A stretch of DNA of 64,000 bases from Streptomyces sp. BK208. Lineage in GTDB: Bacteria > Actinomycetota > Actinomycetes > Streptomycetales > Streptomycetaceae. Positions 1 through 11,632 of this stretch are shown here, one piece after another. The notes under the pieces were generated by a model. It worked only from the letters and a program-made list of their open reading frames with translations. It was not told the DNA's origin and searched no databases. The position numbers and the translations under genes were made by a program. The first letter of the stretch is position 1; the number at the start of each line of letters is the position of its first letter. The stretch spans positions 186,001-250,000 of the forward strand of contig NZ_SOAV01000003.1 of NCBI RefSeq assembly GCF_004364245.1. The letters run 5' to 3'.

Positions 1-1634
1 TCGGCGCTGATCTTCGGCGGGATGGACAGGGCGTTGGGGTCGGTGACGACGTCGACGAGGGCCGGGCCCTTGTGCTTGAACGCCGCCTTCAGCGCGCCCG
101 CCAGGTCCTTGGGCTTCTCCACCCGTACACCGAAGGCGCCGCAGGCCTCGGCGACGGCGGCGAAGTCCGGGTTCTTGTTGGCCACGCCGTGCGAGGGCAG
201 GCCGGCGACGAGCATCTCCAACTCGACCATGCCGAGCGAGGAGTTGTTGAAGAGCACGACCTTCACCGGGAGGTCGTGCTGGACCAGGGTGAGGAAGTCG
301 CCCATCAGCATGGTGAAGCCGCCGTCGCCTGACATCGACACGACCTGTCGGCGCCGGTCGGTGAACTGGGCGCCGATCGCCATCGGCAGCGCGTTCGCCA
401 TGGAGCCGTGGGAGAAGGAACCGATGATGCGGCGACGACCGTTGGGCGAGATGTAGCGGGCGGCCCAGACGTTGCACATGCCGGTGTCGACGGTGAACAC
501 CGCGTCGTCGTCGGCCATCTCGTCCAGCATGGCGGCCACGTACTCGGGGTGGATCGGCACGTGCTTGTCGACCTTGCGGGTGTAGGCCTTGACGACGCCC
601 TCCAGGGCGTCCGCGTGCTTCTTCAGCATCCGGTCGAGGAAGCGGCGGCTCTTCTTCTCCTTCACCCGCGGGATCAGGCAGCGCAGCGTCTCCCGCGCGT
701 CGCCCCACACCGCGAGGTCCAGCTTGGAGCGCCGGCCCAGGCGCTCGGGCCGTACGTCGATCTGGGCGATCCGCACGTCGTCCGGCAGGAAGGCGTTGTA
801 CGGGAAGTCCGTGCCGATCAGGAGCAGCAGGTCGCACTCGTGGGTGGCCTCGTAGGCGGCGCCGTAGCCGAGCAGTCCGCTCATGCCGACGTCGTAGGGG
901 TTGTCGTACTGGATGAACTCCTTGCCCCGCAGGGCGTGCCCCACCGGTGCCTTGAGCTTCCCGGCGAACTCCATCACCTCGGCGTGCGCGCCGGCGGTGC
1001 CGCTGCCGCAGAACAGGGTGACCTTGTCGGCGTCGTCGATCATCCGTACCAGCCGGTCGATCTCCTCGTCGCCGGGGCGGACGGTCGGCCGGGAGGTGAC
1101 GAGGGCCGTCTCGGCGGCCTTCTCCGGGGCGGGCTCGTCCGCGATGTCGCCGGGCAGCGAGACGACGCTGACGCCGCCCTGGCCGACGGCGTGCTGGATG
1201 GCGGTCTGCAGCAGCCTCGGCATCTGCTTCGGGCTGGAGATCAGCTCGCTGTAGTGACTGCACTCGCGGAACAGCTGGTCGGGGTGGGTCTCCTGGAAGA
1301 AGCCCAGGCCGATCTCGCTGGAGGGGATCTGCGAGGCCAGGGCGAGGACGGGGGCCATCGAGCGGTGGGCGTCGTAGAGCCCGTTGATGAGGTGGAGGTT
1401 GCCGGGTCCGCAGGAGCCGGCGCACGCGGCCAGCTTCCCGGTGATCTGGGCCTCCGCTCCGGCGGCGAAGGCGGCTGTCTCCTCGTGCCGCACGTGCACC
1501 CATTCGATGCCGGAGTGGCGGCGCACGGCGTCCACCACCGGGTTGAGGCTGTCCCCCACGACTCCGTAGAGGCGCTCGACCCCGGCGCGGGCGAGGATGT
1601 CGACGAACTGTTCCGCGACGTTCTGTTTGGCCAT
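1..1634 (-). CDS. poxB: Pyruvate dehydrogenase/oxidase-type ThDP enzyme, 3' end outside window
   Basis: This is the N-terminal 544 codons of a thiamine diphosphate enzyme of the pyruvate oxidase (PoxB) family, which decarboxylates pyruvate to acetate or acetyl phosphate with electron transfer through FAD. The start ATG (1632-1634) gives MAKQNVAEQFVDILARAGVE, and RHEET, the usual catalytic-glutamate segment of the ThDP fold, follows near residue 50. The ThDP/metal motif GDGGFTM reads out at about 309-329 (residue ~435), the position expected in PoxB. The family is about 570-580 residues, so only a few dozen residues are missing. The gene lies 28 bp downstream of the pseudo-phosphatase gene and may be cotranscribed. 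Pyruvate oxidase versus acetolactate synthase cannot be fully separated without the C-terminus, but the N-terminus is PoxB-like. Confidence 0.88.
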   Translation of the reverse strand, partial: MAKQNVAEQFVDILARAGVERLYGVVGDSLNPVVDAVRRHSGIEWVHVRHEETAAFAAGAEAQITGKLAACAGSCGPGNLHLINGLYDAHRSMAPVLALASQIPSSEIGLGFFQETHPDQLFRECSHYSELISSPKQMPRLLQTAIQHAVGQGGVSVVSLPGDIADEPAPEKAAETALVTSRPTVRPGDEEIDRLVRMIDDADKVTLFCGSGTAGAHAEVMEFAGKLKAPVGHALRGKEFIQYDNPYDVGMSGLLGYGAAYEATHECDLLLLIGTDFPYNAFLPDDVRIAQIDVRPERLGRRSKLDLAVWGDARETLRCLIPRVKEKKSRRFLDRMLKKHADALEGVVKAYTRKVDKHVPIHPEYVAAMLDEMADDDAVFTVDTGMCNVWAARYISPNGRRRIIGSFSHGSMANALPMAIGAQFTDRRRQVVSMSGDGGFTMLMGDFLTLVQHDLPVKVVLFNNSSLGMVELEMLVAGLPSHGVANKNPDFAAVAEACGAFGVRVEKPKDLAGALKAAFKHKGPALVDVVTDPNALSIPPKISA

Positions 1635-1662
1635 GGGTCCAGCTATGCCACAGCGAGCGGCC

Positions 1663-3627
1663 TCACGCCTCCCAAACGGCGGCAGCCGTACGGTCGTCCG
1701 CGTACCCCTTGACCCGGACGCCGCTGTCGGCGAGGAACTCCCCCAGCCCGGGTGCCGGGCGGCCCGCCCATCTGCGCGCGAGGAGTTCGCCCAGCTCGGG
1801 CTCGCCGTGCAGCGGCTCGGCGAGCCCTGCGGTGCTCATCAGCAGCACGTCACCCGGGCGGGCGACGGAGGCCCGGAAACGGAAGGGCTCGCGGGGCGGT
1901 TCCGCGGGCGGCCCCCGGTGCGGGCCCGGGGCCGTGGTGATGCCGAGGTCCATGGTGAGCCGGTCGCCCTCGGGCGTCTCGCTCGGCACGTCCTCGGGCG
2001 GGCTGCCGGGCGTACTCCCGGGCGGACTTCCGAACGGGTCCCTGGGCGCGGAGCCGAAGCCGAGGACGGGCTCACCGGTGACCTCGCCGACGGCCGGTTC
2101 CATGTCCTGCCAGGCGCCGTCGCGCAGCCGGAGCAGTCCGCCCGCGCCGACGCCGAAGAACACCCGGGTGCGGCACTCGGGGTCGGCCGGCAGCAGCAGG
2201 CAGCGCAGGGTGGCCGCGTACTCGTGCGGGGCGAGGCCCTGTTCGGCGGCGCCGGCGCGGAGCCGGCCGAGGCTGCGGTCGGTGAGCCGGTGCAGACCGG
2301 ACTTCAGGTCGCCGCGCCGGGCGGCCCGCAGGTCCTCGACGAGCCGGGCGTGGCTGCGGCCCACGGCCCGGCCGATCCACCGGCACGCCTCGGCCGCCGC
2401 CCGGTGCGCGCCGGCCGTGGCGCGGGCACCCGTCGCCATCGCCACCAGGACCAGCGCCTGCTCGCCCGCGCCGAACCGGGCGACGAGCAGCGCGTCGCGC
2501 CGGGGCTCGCCCCGGTACCGCGCGGAGTCCCCGCGCACGGAGACGGCCCGCAGGGTGCACGTCCCGTACCGGGCGCCCTCCAGCACGGTGTCCGGGACCA
2601 GCCCGTCGAGGCCGTCGGGTTCGGCGGGCGGCAACGCGGTGGGCTCGGCGTCGTAGGTGGGCGGCCGGGCGCCGACGTACCCGCGGTCGGTGCCGTCGGG
2701 GGCGTCTTCGGACCACGGCTCGGACAGCGAGGGGAGGAACGGCGGCGGGAGCGGGGGCAGGTCGGACGCGCTGCGGGGAGGCGGGACGGCGGCGGGGGGC
2801 TCGGAGAGGTCGGCGGGACCGGTGCCCGAGGTGGTGAGCGCACGCGGGACACCGCCGCGCCCCCGGCCGCCGGGTGCCGGGGGCTGGGCGGGCGGCTGTG
2901 CCGGGGGCGGGGGCGGGGGCGCTGCGGCGCCGGACGCCTGCGGGGCCGCAGCGGGCGGGCTGCTACGGGGCCGCTCGGGCTCCGGAGGGGTGGTGCCGGG
3001 CCGCTCGGGACCCGGCGGAACGGTGGGCTGCTCGGGACCCGGCGGAACGGTCGGCCGCTCGGGACCCGGCGGAACGGTCGGCCGCTCGGGACCCGGCGGA
3101 ACGGTCGGCCGCTCGGGACCCGGCGATATGGTGGCGGGCCGCTCGCCCTCCGGCGGTGCGACGCCCTGCCACTGGGCGTCCGACGGGAAGTCCGCCGGGC
3201 CGGTCGGTGTCGCGGGCGAGGACTCCGGCGGAATCGCCTGCCGTGGCCCCGGGGCGTCCGCCGGGGCCGCGCTGCGGGGGCCGGGGACGCCCGGAGGGCC
3301 CGACGGGTCCCACCACGGGGCCCCGGGCGCGGGCGAGGTGGGGGCCGACGAGGGCGCGGCCGCCGGGTTCGCGGTGCCGGGGCCGGGCCGGCCGCCCACC
3401 GTGCCGGACGCCGAGGCGAAGCGGTCGTCGAGGGAATCGGGTGCCGCCGTGGGGCCGGTGTCGCCGGTGGAGTCGTCGTACAGCTGCCCCCACCAGTCGT
3501 CCTCAGGCCCCGTGGGGCCCGTGGGGCCCGTGGGGCCTGTGGGGCCTGTGGGGCCTGTGGGGCCCGTGGGGCCCGTGGGGCCCGTGGGGCCCGTGGGACC
3601 GGTGGGCCTTCCCCCCTGCTGGCTCAT
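1663..3627 (-). CDS. PP2C-like (pseudo)phosphatase with collagen-like N-terminal repeats
   Basis: The protein has 654 residues. After MSQQGGRP come about eleven Gly-Pro-Thr triplets, then a long Pro-rich linker holding a nine-residue repeat (PPGPERPTV type). From about residue 320 there is a PP2C/PPM-type fold ending in DDRTAAAVW. The fold looks catalytically damaged: the usual V-A-D-G metal motif reads M-A-T-G (about residue 400) and the S-D-G motif reads T-A-G (about residue 600). It may therefore bind rather than hydrolyse phosphoproteins. I chose ATG 3627 because AGGAG immediately precedes it (unusually close spacing) and the upstream in-frame extension looks non-coding. poxB follows 28 bp downstream. 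No membrane segment is seen. Confidence 0.7.
   Translation of the reverse strand: MSQQGGRPTGPTGPTGPTGPTGPTGPTGPTGPTGPTGPTGPEDDWWGQLYDDSTGDTGPTAAPDSLDDRFASASGTVGGRPGPGTANPAAAPSSAPTSPAPGAPWWDPSGPPGVPGPRSAAPADAPGPRQAIPPESSPATPTGPADFPSDAQWQGVAPPEGERPATISPGPERPTVPPGPERPTVPPGPERPTVPPGPEQPTVPPGPERPGTTPPEPERPRSSPPAAAPQASGAAAPPPPPPAQPPAQPPAPGGRGRGGVPRALTTSGTGPADLSEPPAAVPPPRSASDLPPLPPPFLPSLSEPWSEDAPDGTDRGYVGARPPTYDAEPTALPPAEPDGLDGLVPDTVLEGARYGTCTLRAVSVRGDSARYRGEPRRDALLVARFGAGEQALVLVAMATGARATAGAHRAAAEACRWIGRAVGRSHARLVEDLRAARRGDLKSGLHRLTDRSLGRLRAGAAEQGLAPHEYAATLRCLLLPADPECRTRVFFGVGAGGLLRLRDGAWQDMEPAVGEVTGEPVLGFGSAPRDPFGSPPGSTPGSPPEDVPSETPEGDRLTMDLGITTAPGPHRGPPAEPPREPFRFRASVARPGDVLLMSTAGLAEPLHGEPELGELLARRWAGRPAPGLGEFLADSGVRVKGYADDRTAAAVWEA
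3001..3135. repeat. Five 27-bp tandem repeats inside the pseudo-phosphatase gene
   Basis: Units start at 3001, 3028, 3055, 3082 and 3109, each beginning c(c/t)gctcgggacccggcg. The last unit has diverged. Each encodes one nine-residue Pro-rich unit, so copy-number change keeps the reading frame. Confidence 0.9.
3506..3608. repeat. About eleven 9-bp units encoding Gly-Pro-Thr triplets
   Basis: The unit ggg-cc(c/t)-gtg is repeated with only C/T variation. On the minus strand it encodes a collagen-like (Gly-Pro-Thr)n stretch at the N-terminus of the pseudo-phosphatase. Such arrays change copy number by slippage without frameshift. Confidence 0.9.
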
Positions 3628-3748
3628 GCTCCTGATTGTCCACCGCGGAAGCCGGATGGAAACGGGGCATCGCGAAATTCGGGCGGCCCGGAGCCGGCCG
3701 GGCGGCGTGTCGGGGGACGGGTCGAACAGTCCTCCGAGGTGAGCGTGG

Positions 3749-3784
3749 CCGAGCGGCCCCACCCCCCACGGGAGGACCGCTCGG
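3749..3784. other. Inverted repeat in the divergent intergenic region 3628-3918
   Basis: CCGAGCGG (3749-3756) and CCGCTCGG (3777-3784) are perfect 8-bp arms separated by 20 bases. The 291-bp region holds the start regions of both the pseudo-phosphatase (minus) and the regulator (plus). The repeat may be a leader hairpin or an operator. Nothing else in the region is clear to me. Confidence 0.4.
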
Positions 3785-3918
3785 CGACGCCACCTTGGCA
3801 GAGTGACCCGTGGTACCGCGATGATGTGCGAAGGCGGGTTTACGCCGTGGCCGTTTTCCGCCATGGACCTCCCCGTCGCTGATGATGATCATGGTTCTCC
3901 GGGGAGGGGCGACGCTTG

Positions 3919-4902
3919 ATGCTGGGAGTGCTGGGGCTGGAGGACACGCAGGAGGCGGCGTACCGGGCGCTGGTGTCGGTGGGCGCGGCCGACGTGCCCG
4001 ACCTGGCGCGGCGGCTGGAGCTCGGCGAGCAGGACACGGAGCGCGCGCTGCGGCGGCTGGAGCAGAACGGGCTCGCCGCCCAGTCCTCGGCCCGCCCGGG
4101 TCGCTGGGTCGCGGCCCCGCCGGGCGTCGCGCTGGGCGCCCTGCTCACCCAGCAGCGGCACGAGCTGGAGCGGGCGGAGCTGGCGGCCGCGCTCCTCGCG
4201 GAGGAGTACCGGGCGGCGGCGGCCGAGCCCGCCGTGCACGACCTGGTGGAGGTGGTGACCGGCGCCGCGGCCGTCGCCCGGCGCTTCCTCCAGCTCCAGC
4301 TCGGCGCCACCGAGGAGGTGTGCGCGCTGGTCACCGACCGGCCGGTCGCCGTGACCGGCATGGAGAACGACGCGGAGGAGCAGGCCACGGGACGCGGGGT
4401 CCGCTACCGCGTGGTGGTCGAGCGGTCGGTCCTCGACCTGCCGACCGGCATCACCGAGCTGACCGCCGCACTGGGCCGGGACGAGCAGGTCCGCGTCGTG
4501 GACCGGGTGCCGACCAAGCTGATCGTCGCCGACCGGTCCCTCGCCCTGGTGCCGCTCACCGCGCGCTCCTCGGAGCCCGCCGCGCTGGTCGTGCACGCCA
4601 GCGGCCTGCTGGAGCTGCTGTCCGGCCTGTTCGAGGTGGTGTGGCGGGACGCGCTCCCGCTGCGTCTCGGCACGTCCGGTGTGACCGAGCACGGCCCGGA
4701 CGGCCCCGACGGCACCGACCTGGAGATCCTCTCCCTGCTCCTCGCCGGGCTGACCGACGCGAGCGTCGCCAAACAGCTCGACCTGGGCCTGCGGACCGTG
4801 CAGCGACGCGTGAAGCGCCTGATGGAGCTGACCGGGGTGACCACCCGGCTCCAGCTGGGCTGGCACGCCTACGAGAGGGACTGGGTGGCCCGGAAGCCCT
4901 GA
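3919..4902 (+). CDS. TrmB/LuxR-type transcriptional regulator
   Basis: The protein has 327 residues. The N-terminus (about residues 5-60, TQEAAYRALVSVGAADVPDL) looks like a TrmB-type winged helix. The C-terminus (about 265-320, LLAGLTDASVAKQLDLGLRT followed by VQRRVKRLMELTG) is a LuxR/GerE-type helix-turn-helix. The middle (100-240) would be the sensor part. This two-HTH architecture is common in actinobacterial regulators of unknown ligand. ATG 3919 follows GGGAGGGG with a 9-base gap; the in-frame TTG at 3916 is an alternative. It is divergent from the pseudo-phosphatase gene, which it could control. Confidence 0.75.
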   Translation: MLGVLGLEDTQEAAYRALVSVGAADVPDLARRLELGEQDTERALRRLEQNGLAAQSSARPGRWVAAPPGVALGALLTQQRHELERAELAAALLAEEYRAAAAEPAVHDLVEVVTGAAAVARRFLQLQLGATEEVCALVTDRPVAVTGMENDAEEQATGRGVRYRVVVERSVLDLPTGITELTAALGRDEQVRVVDRVPTKLIVADRSLALVPLTARSSEPAALVVHASGLLELLSGLFEVVWRDALPLRLGTSGVTEHGPDGPDGTDLEILSLLLAGLTDASVAKQLDLGLRTVQRRVKRLMELTGVTTRLQLGWHAYERDWVARKP

Positions 4903-4963
4903 GGCGCCCCTCCCCCGCGCCCGGACTTCTGCGGACCGCGCCGGACTCCGGCACCCTGGACAG

Positions 4964-5446
4964 ATGGGAGCGTGGGACCTCCTGCTGACCGGCCTGGTCA
5001 TCCTGCTCGGGCTGTGCGGCGTCCTGCTGCCCGGCGTGCCCGGGGCGTGGCTGGTGTGGGCCGGGGTCCTGTGGTGGGCGCTGAAGGATCCGCAGCCGCG
5101 CGCGTGGGCCGTCCTCGTCGGCGCCACGCTCGTCCTGCTGCTGTCGCGGGCGGTGCGCTGGGCGCTGCCGACCCGCAGGAGACGCCGGGACGCGGCGATG
5201 CGCCGGCTGACGGCGTACGCGGGCGCGGGCGCCGTGCTCGGTTTCGTGCTCGTCCCCGTGCTCGGCGCGGCCCCCGGCTTCCTGGGCGGCATCTACCTCG
5301 CCGAGCGGTTGCGGCTGGGGCGGCACGGCGAGGCGATGGCGTCGCTGCGCACGGCGATGCGCCAGGGCGGCGCCGACCTGCTGACTGAGCTGTTCGCGTG
5401 CCTGCTGATCACCGGGGCGTGGCTGGGAGCGGTGCTGGCCGGCTGA
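4964..5446 (+). CDS. DUF456-type membrane protein
   Basis: This 160-residue hydrophobic protein has about four membrane segments (roughly 5-40, 45-65, 85-112 and 135-158). The LCGVLLPGVPGAWLVWAGVL segment and the Gly-rich AAPGFLGG segment are typical of DUF456 proteins, whose function is unknown. The ATG at 4964 has no clear Shine-Dalgarno site. The gene is convergent with ogt and the two overlap by 38 bp at their 3' ends. Confidence 0.7.
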   Translation: MGAWDLLLTGLVILLGLCGVLLPGVPGAWLVWAGVLWWALKDPQPRAWAVLVGATLVLLLSRAVRWALPTRRRRRDAAMRRLTAYAGAGAVLGFVLVPVLGAAPGFLGGIYLAERLRLGRHGEAMASLRTAMRQGGADLLTELFACLLITGAWLGAVLAG

Positions 5447-5933
5447 GCGGGGCGCCCTCCAGCGCCAGCAGCCGCGTCTTGCGGTCCAGGCCGCCCGCGT
5501 ACCCGGTCAGGGAGCCGTCGGCGCCGATCACACGGTGGCAGGGGCGCAGGATCAGCAGCGGGTTGGCGCCGATCGCGCCGCCTACCGCGCGGACCGCGGG
5601 GCGCGAGGCCCCGATGCGTGCGGCGATCTCGCCGTACGTCGTCGTCGCCCCGTAGGGCACGTCGTCCAGGGCGGCCCACACCCGCTCGCGGAAGGCGGTG
5701 CCCTCGGCGCGCAGCGGCAGCCGGAACCCGGTCAGCTCCCCGGCGAAGTAGGCGCCGAGCTGCTCCTCGGCCGCCCGGAACGGCCCGGCGTCGGGCCGCC
5801 AGCCGTCGAGGACGCTCCGGCCGCCCTTCTGCCCGGGCACGGACAGGGACGTGAGCGCCCCGTCGTGCCCGGCGGTGAGCAGCAGCCGCCCGACGGGACT
5901 GTCGATCTCGTGCCAGTAGGTGACGGTGGTCAT
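5409..5933 (-). CDS. ogt: Methylated-DNA--protein-cysteine methyltransferase
   Basis: This 174-residue protein repairs O6-alkylguanine by suicidal alkyl transfer. The active-site motif PCHRVIG is present (acceptor Cys), preceded by VPYGATTTYGEIAARIG and the GGAIGANP segment of the DNA-binding helix. ATG 5933 overlaps the end of the ada-alkA gene by 4 bp (ATGA), so the two are translationally coupled and form an alkylation-repair operon. Confidence 0.93.
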   Translation of the reverse strand: MTTVTYWHEIDSPVGRLLLTAGHDGALTSLSVPGQKGGRSVLDGWRPDAGPFRAAEEQLGAYFAGELTGFRLPLRAEGTAFRERVWAALDDVPYGATTTYGEIAARIGASRPAVRAVGGAIGANPLLILRPCHRVIGADGSLTGYAGGLDRKTRLLALEGAPLSRPAPLPATPR

Positions 5934-7348
5934 CGGTCGTTCTCCCACTCTCCTGCTGCGCGCAGGTGGTTCAGTGCGTACGAGCGCCATGGGCGCCAGG
6001 CGTCGGGGACGGTGAGCCCGGGCGGGGCCACGTCGGGATCGCCGAGGGCGCGGGTGCGCACGACGGCGACGGTACGGGCGTCCAGGCCGGGCACGGCCAG
6101 CAGGGCGCGCTCCGCCTCGTCCCGGTCGGCGCCCGGGTCCAGGCGGACGGTGCCGTCGGCGAGGGCGGCGGCCAGCGGACCGGCGGGGCCGTCGGGGGCG
6201 TCCCCGGCGAGGGCGGCCGGTTCGGGGAAGAGGTGGGTGAGGGTGCCGCAGGGCGCGTCGAGCACCTTGCCGTACCGCTGGACGAGCCGCTCGGCCTCCG
6301 CGCGCCCCACCAGGGTACGGACCGCGAGTTCGTCGGGGTCGGCACTGCCCGGTGAGCGCAGCCCGGGGCGGGCGGCGACCAGCGGGGCGAGCCGGGGGTC
6401 GGCGCCGAGCCGCTCGTCGACGGCGTACGGGTCGGCGTCGAGGTCGAACAGCCGCCGCAGCCGCTGTACGGAGGTGGTCAGGTCGCGCAGGTCGGTGAGG
6501 TGGAGGCGGGCGTCCAGCCAGCCGCCGCCGGTGCCGGGCCGCTCCGGCCGTTCCCGGACGGCGACGATCCCGGTGCCGTACGGCAGGCGCAGGGTGCGCC
6601 GGTAGACGCGGTGGCCGTCCTCGCCGCTCACCTCCTCGACGCCGGCGACGGCCTCCCGCTGGAGCAGGTCGAAGACCGGGCCGGGCTGGTAGGGGCCCCG
6701 GTGGGCGAGGCGCAGCGGGATGCCCGCGGAGGGGGTGGCCGTGTGCCGGGCGGTCCGGTCGCGGGCCGGGGCCGCGGCGCGCAGCTCGGTCGGGGTGGAC
6801 GCGTACACGGCCCTGATCGTGTCGTTGAACTGCCGCACGCTGGCGAACCCGGAGGCGAAGGCGATCTCGGTGACCGGCAGGCCGGTGGTCTGCAGCAGGA
6901 CCCGCGCGGTGTGTGCCCGCTGGGCGCGGGCGAGCGCCACGGGTCCGGCGCCCACCTCGGCGGTGAGCTGGCGCTGCACCTGGCGGGCGCTGTAGCCGAG
7001 ACGTCCGGCGAGTCCGGCGACGCCCTCGCGGTCGACGACACCGTCACCGATGAGCCGCATGGCGCGGCCGACGACGTCGGCGCGGACGTTCCAGTCGGCG
7101 GAGCCCGGCACGGCGTCGGGACGGCACCGCCGGCAGGCCCGGAAACCCGAGCCCTGCGCGGCGGCGGCCGTCGCGAAGAACCGCACGTTGTGCCGTCTCG
7201 GCGTGATGGCGGGACAGCTGGGCCGGCAGTAGATGCCGGTCGTCTCGACGGCGAAGAAGAACGCGCCGTCGAACCGGGCGTCCCGGCTCCGCACGGCCTC
7301 GTACCTGCCGTCGTCGCGTGTCTTCTCGTACTCCGCCGTTCCCTTCAT
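5930..7348 (-). CDS. alkA: Ada regulatory domain fused to AlkA-type 3-methyladenine DNA glycosylase
   Basis: The protein has 472 residues. In order it carries the Ada zinc/methyl-acceptor domain (GIYCRPSC and CRRC give the four Cys), an AraC-type HTH (about 80-180, ending FNDTIRAVYASTPTELR), an AlkA N-terminal domain and a C-terminal HhH-GPD glycosylase domain. It should sense methylphosphotriesters, activate transcription and excise alkylated bases. Ada-AlkA fusions are well known in actinobacteria. ATG 7348 is chosen because GGAG lies about 10 bases upstream; an in-frame ATG at 7399 lacks a ribosome site. It is coupled to ogt downstream. Confidence 0.88.
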   Translation of the reverse strand: MKGTAEYEKTRDDGRYEAVRSRDARFDGAFFFAVETTGIYCRPSCPAITPRRHNVRFFATAAAAQGSGFRACRRCRPDAVPGSADWNVRADVVGRAMRLIGDGVVDREGVAGLAGRLGYSARQVQRQLTAEVGAGPVALARAQRAHTARVLLQTTGLPVTEIAFASGFASVRQFNDTIRAVYASTPTELRAAAPARDRTARHTATPSAGIPLRLAHRGPYQPGPVFDLLQREAVAGVEEVSGEDGHRVYRRTLRLPYGTGIVAVRERPERPGTGGGWLDARLHLTDLRDLTTSVQRLRRLFDLDADPYAVDERLGADPRLAPLVAARPGLRSPGSADPDELAVRTLVGRAEAERLVQRYGKVLDAPCGTLTHLFPEPAALAGDAPDGPAGPLAAALADGTVRLDPGADRDEAERALLAVPGLDARTVAVVRTRALGDPDVAPPGLTVPDAWRPWRSYALNHLRAAGEWENDR

Positions 7349-7420
7349 GCGATCCAGTCTCCGCCAGTCCGCGGATGCGGGCTGGCGGAAATCGGACATC
7401 GCGTCGCGGCGTCCGGCGGG

Positions 7421-8542
7421 CTACCGCGGGCCGCCCCTCTTGGCCTCCATCGCCGCCTTGCCGAGGGCGCCCCGGCGCTTCCACTCCTTGCGGATCTCGG
7501 CCCGCAGCCGGGCGTCGGTCTTGGCCACGATGCGCTGGTTCTCCCGCAGGAGCTTGCGGTAGCTCTCCAGGCGCCGCACGGACAGCTCACCGTCGTCGAG
7601 TGCCGCGAGAACGGCGCAGCCCGGCTCGCTCTCGTGGGCGCAGTCGTGGAACCGGCAGTTCTCGGCCAGCTCCTCGATCTCGGCGAACACCTGCCCGACC
7701 CCGCTGCTCGCGTCGAAGAGCCCGACCCCGCGCAGCCCGGGGGTGTCGATCAGCACGCCCCCGCCGGGCAGGGCGAGGAGGTTGCGGGTGGTGGTGGTGT
7801 GCCGGCCCTTGCCGTCGACGTCGCGGATGGCCTGGACGCCCATGACGTCCTCGCCGAGCAGCGCGTTGGCGAGGGTGGACTTGCCGGCGCCGGACTGACC
7901 GAGCAGCACCGCGGTGCCGCCGGAGACGACGGCGGCGAGCACGTCGAGCCCTTCGCCCTGCTCGGCGCTGACGGACAGCACCGGCACGCCGGGCGCGGCG
8001 GTCTCCACGTCCTGGACGAGGTGGGCCAGGGTCACCGGGTCGGGGACGAGGTCGGCCTTGGTGAGGACGACCAGGGGCTGCGCCCCGGACTCCCAGGCGA
8101 GCGCGAGGAACCGCTCGATCCGGGCGAGGTCCAGCTCGGCGGCGAGCGACACCGCGACGATCGCGTGGTCGACGTTGGCCGCGAGGATCTGCCCCTCGGA
8201 CCGCTTGGAGGAGGTGGAGCGGACGAAGGCGGTACGGCGCGGCAGATACGTCCGGACGTAACGCGGGGTGCCGCCCTCGGGGTCCACGGCGACCCAGTCG
8301 CCGGTGCAGACGACGCGCAGCGGGTCGTTGGGGGTGACGAACGCGGTGTCGGCCCGCAGCAGGCCGTCCGCGGTGACGACGTCGCACTGCCCGCGGTCGA
8401 CGCGGACGACCCGGCCGGGCAGCAGTCCGCCGGCGGCGTGCGGCGCGAAGGCGTCGGCCCAGTCCTCGTCCCAGCCGAGGGGGGCGAGGGCGGAGCGGGT
8501 GTGCGAAGCGGAGGTGGAAGACGTGGAAGACGTGGAAGACAA
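7421..8542 (-). CDS. rsgA: Ribosome small-subunit-dependent GTPase RsgA
   Basis: The protein has 373 residues and is a circularly permuted GTPase of 30S maturation. It has an N-terminal OB fold (about 40-110), the G4 motif TKAD first, then the P-loop GQSGAGKST, then DTPGLRG. A C-terminal zinc site follows (NCRFHDCAHESEPGC). The start is TTG (8540-8542), supported by GAAGGG seven bases upstream and by the absence of an ATG or GTG before the OB fold. The first codons contain a short Ser-Ser-Thr repeat from a 9-bp DNA repeat. The small ORF at 8597-8668 ends about 54 bp upstream. Confidence 0.9.
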   Translation of the reverse strand: MSSTSSTSSTSASHTRSALAPLGWDEDWADAFAPHAAGGLLPGRVVRVDRGQCDVVTADGLLRADTAFVTPNDPLRVVCTGDWVAVDPEGGTPRYVRTYLPRRTAFVRSTSSKRSEGQILAANVDHAIVAVSLAAELDLARIERFLALAWESGAQPLVVLTKADLVPDPVTLAHLVQDVETAAPGVPVLSVSAEQGEGLDVLAAVVSGGTAVLLGQSGAGKSTLANALLGEDVMGVQAIRDVDGKGRHTTTTRNLLALPGGGVLIDTPGLRGVGLFDASSGVGQVFAEIEELAENCRFHDCAHESEPGCAVLAALDDGELSVRRLESYRKLLRENQRIVAKTDARLRAEIRKEWKRRGALGKAAMEAKRGGPR

Positions 8543-8596
8543 GGGGTGACCCTTCAGGGTGCGGCCCCGGCGCCGGATCTCAGGGAGTGGCTGAGG

Positions 8597-8668
8597 TCAG
8601 CCGGTGGCCAAGGAGGTGGACTCGATGGACTCCTGGATGCGGGCAGCGCCCGCCACAGTGACAGCCAT
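8597..8668 (-). CDS. Small ORF of 23 residues between the radical SAM gene and rsgA
   Basis: ATG 8668 is preceded by AGAGGAGGTG with an 8-base gap, one of the best ribosome sites in the window. The 23 codons (MAVTVAGAARIQESIESTS...) mostly end in G or C. The peptide has no Cys, no membrane stretch and no recognisable motif. It lies 145 bp downstream of the radical SAM gene and 54 bp upstream of rsgA, all on the same strand. It could be a regulatory leader for rsgA, a small functional protein or a radical SAM substrate. Function unknown. Confidence 0.5.
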   Translation of the reverse strand: MAVTVAGAARIQESIESTSLATG

Positions 8669-8813
8669 GGGTCGACACCTCCTCTGAAGTACCCCTGTGG
8701 CGACGGCCGCTGAGGACCGCCGCTCGGACATCGGTCACCTTAGACGCGGCCGCCGGGGCGACACCACCGATTAATCACGGGAGCGCGCCACCGGGGACCG
8801 CGGGACCGCCCGT

Positions 8814-11497
<2,684 letters not shown>

Positions 11498-11632
11498 CGA
11501 CCGGGAGCCGACGGCAGCGGCGGGGCGGGCGGAACGGCCCGGTGGCCGGCTGCCGCAGCGGAACGGGCGGGAGGGGCTCGGGCCTGGCATTAGGGTGGTG
11601 CCCGAAGAGGGCGGGTTGCGGAAGGTGGTCCC

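Noticed and set aside
408..1712. Long open frames on the plus strand opposite poxB (up to 434 codons)
   Set aside because: Antisense shadow of the poxB codons; composition is Gly/Val/Asp/Arg-rich without family features.
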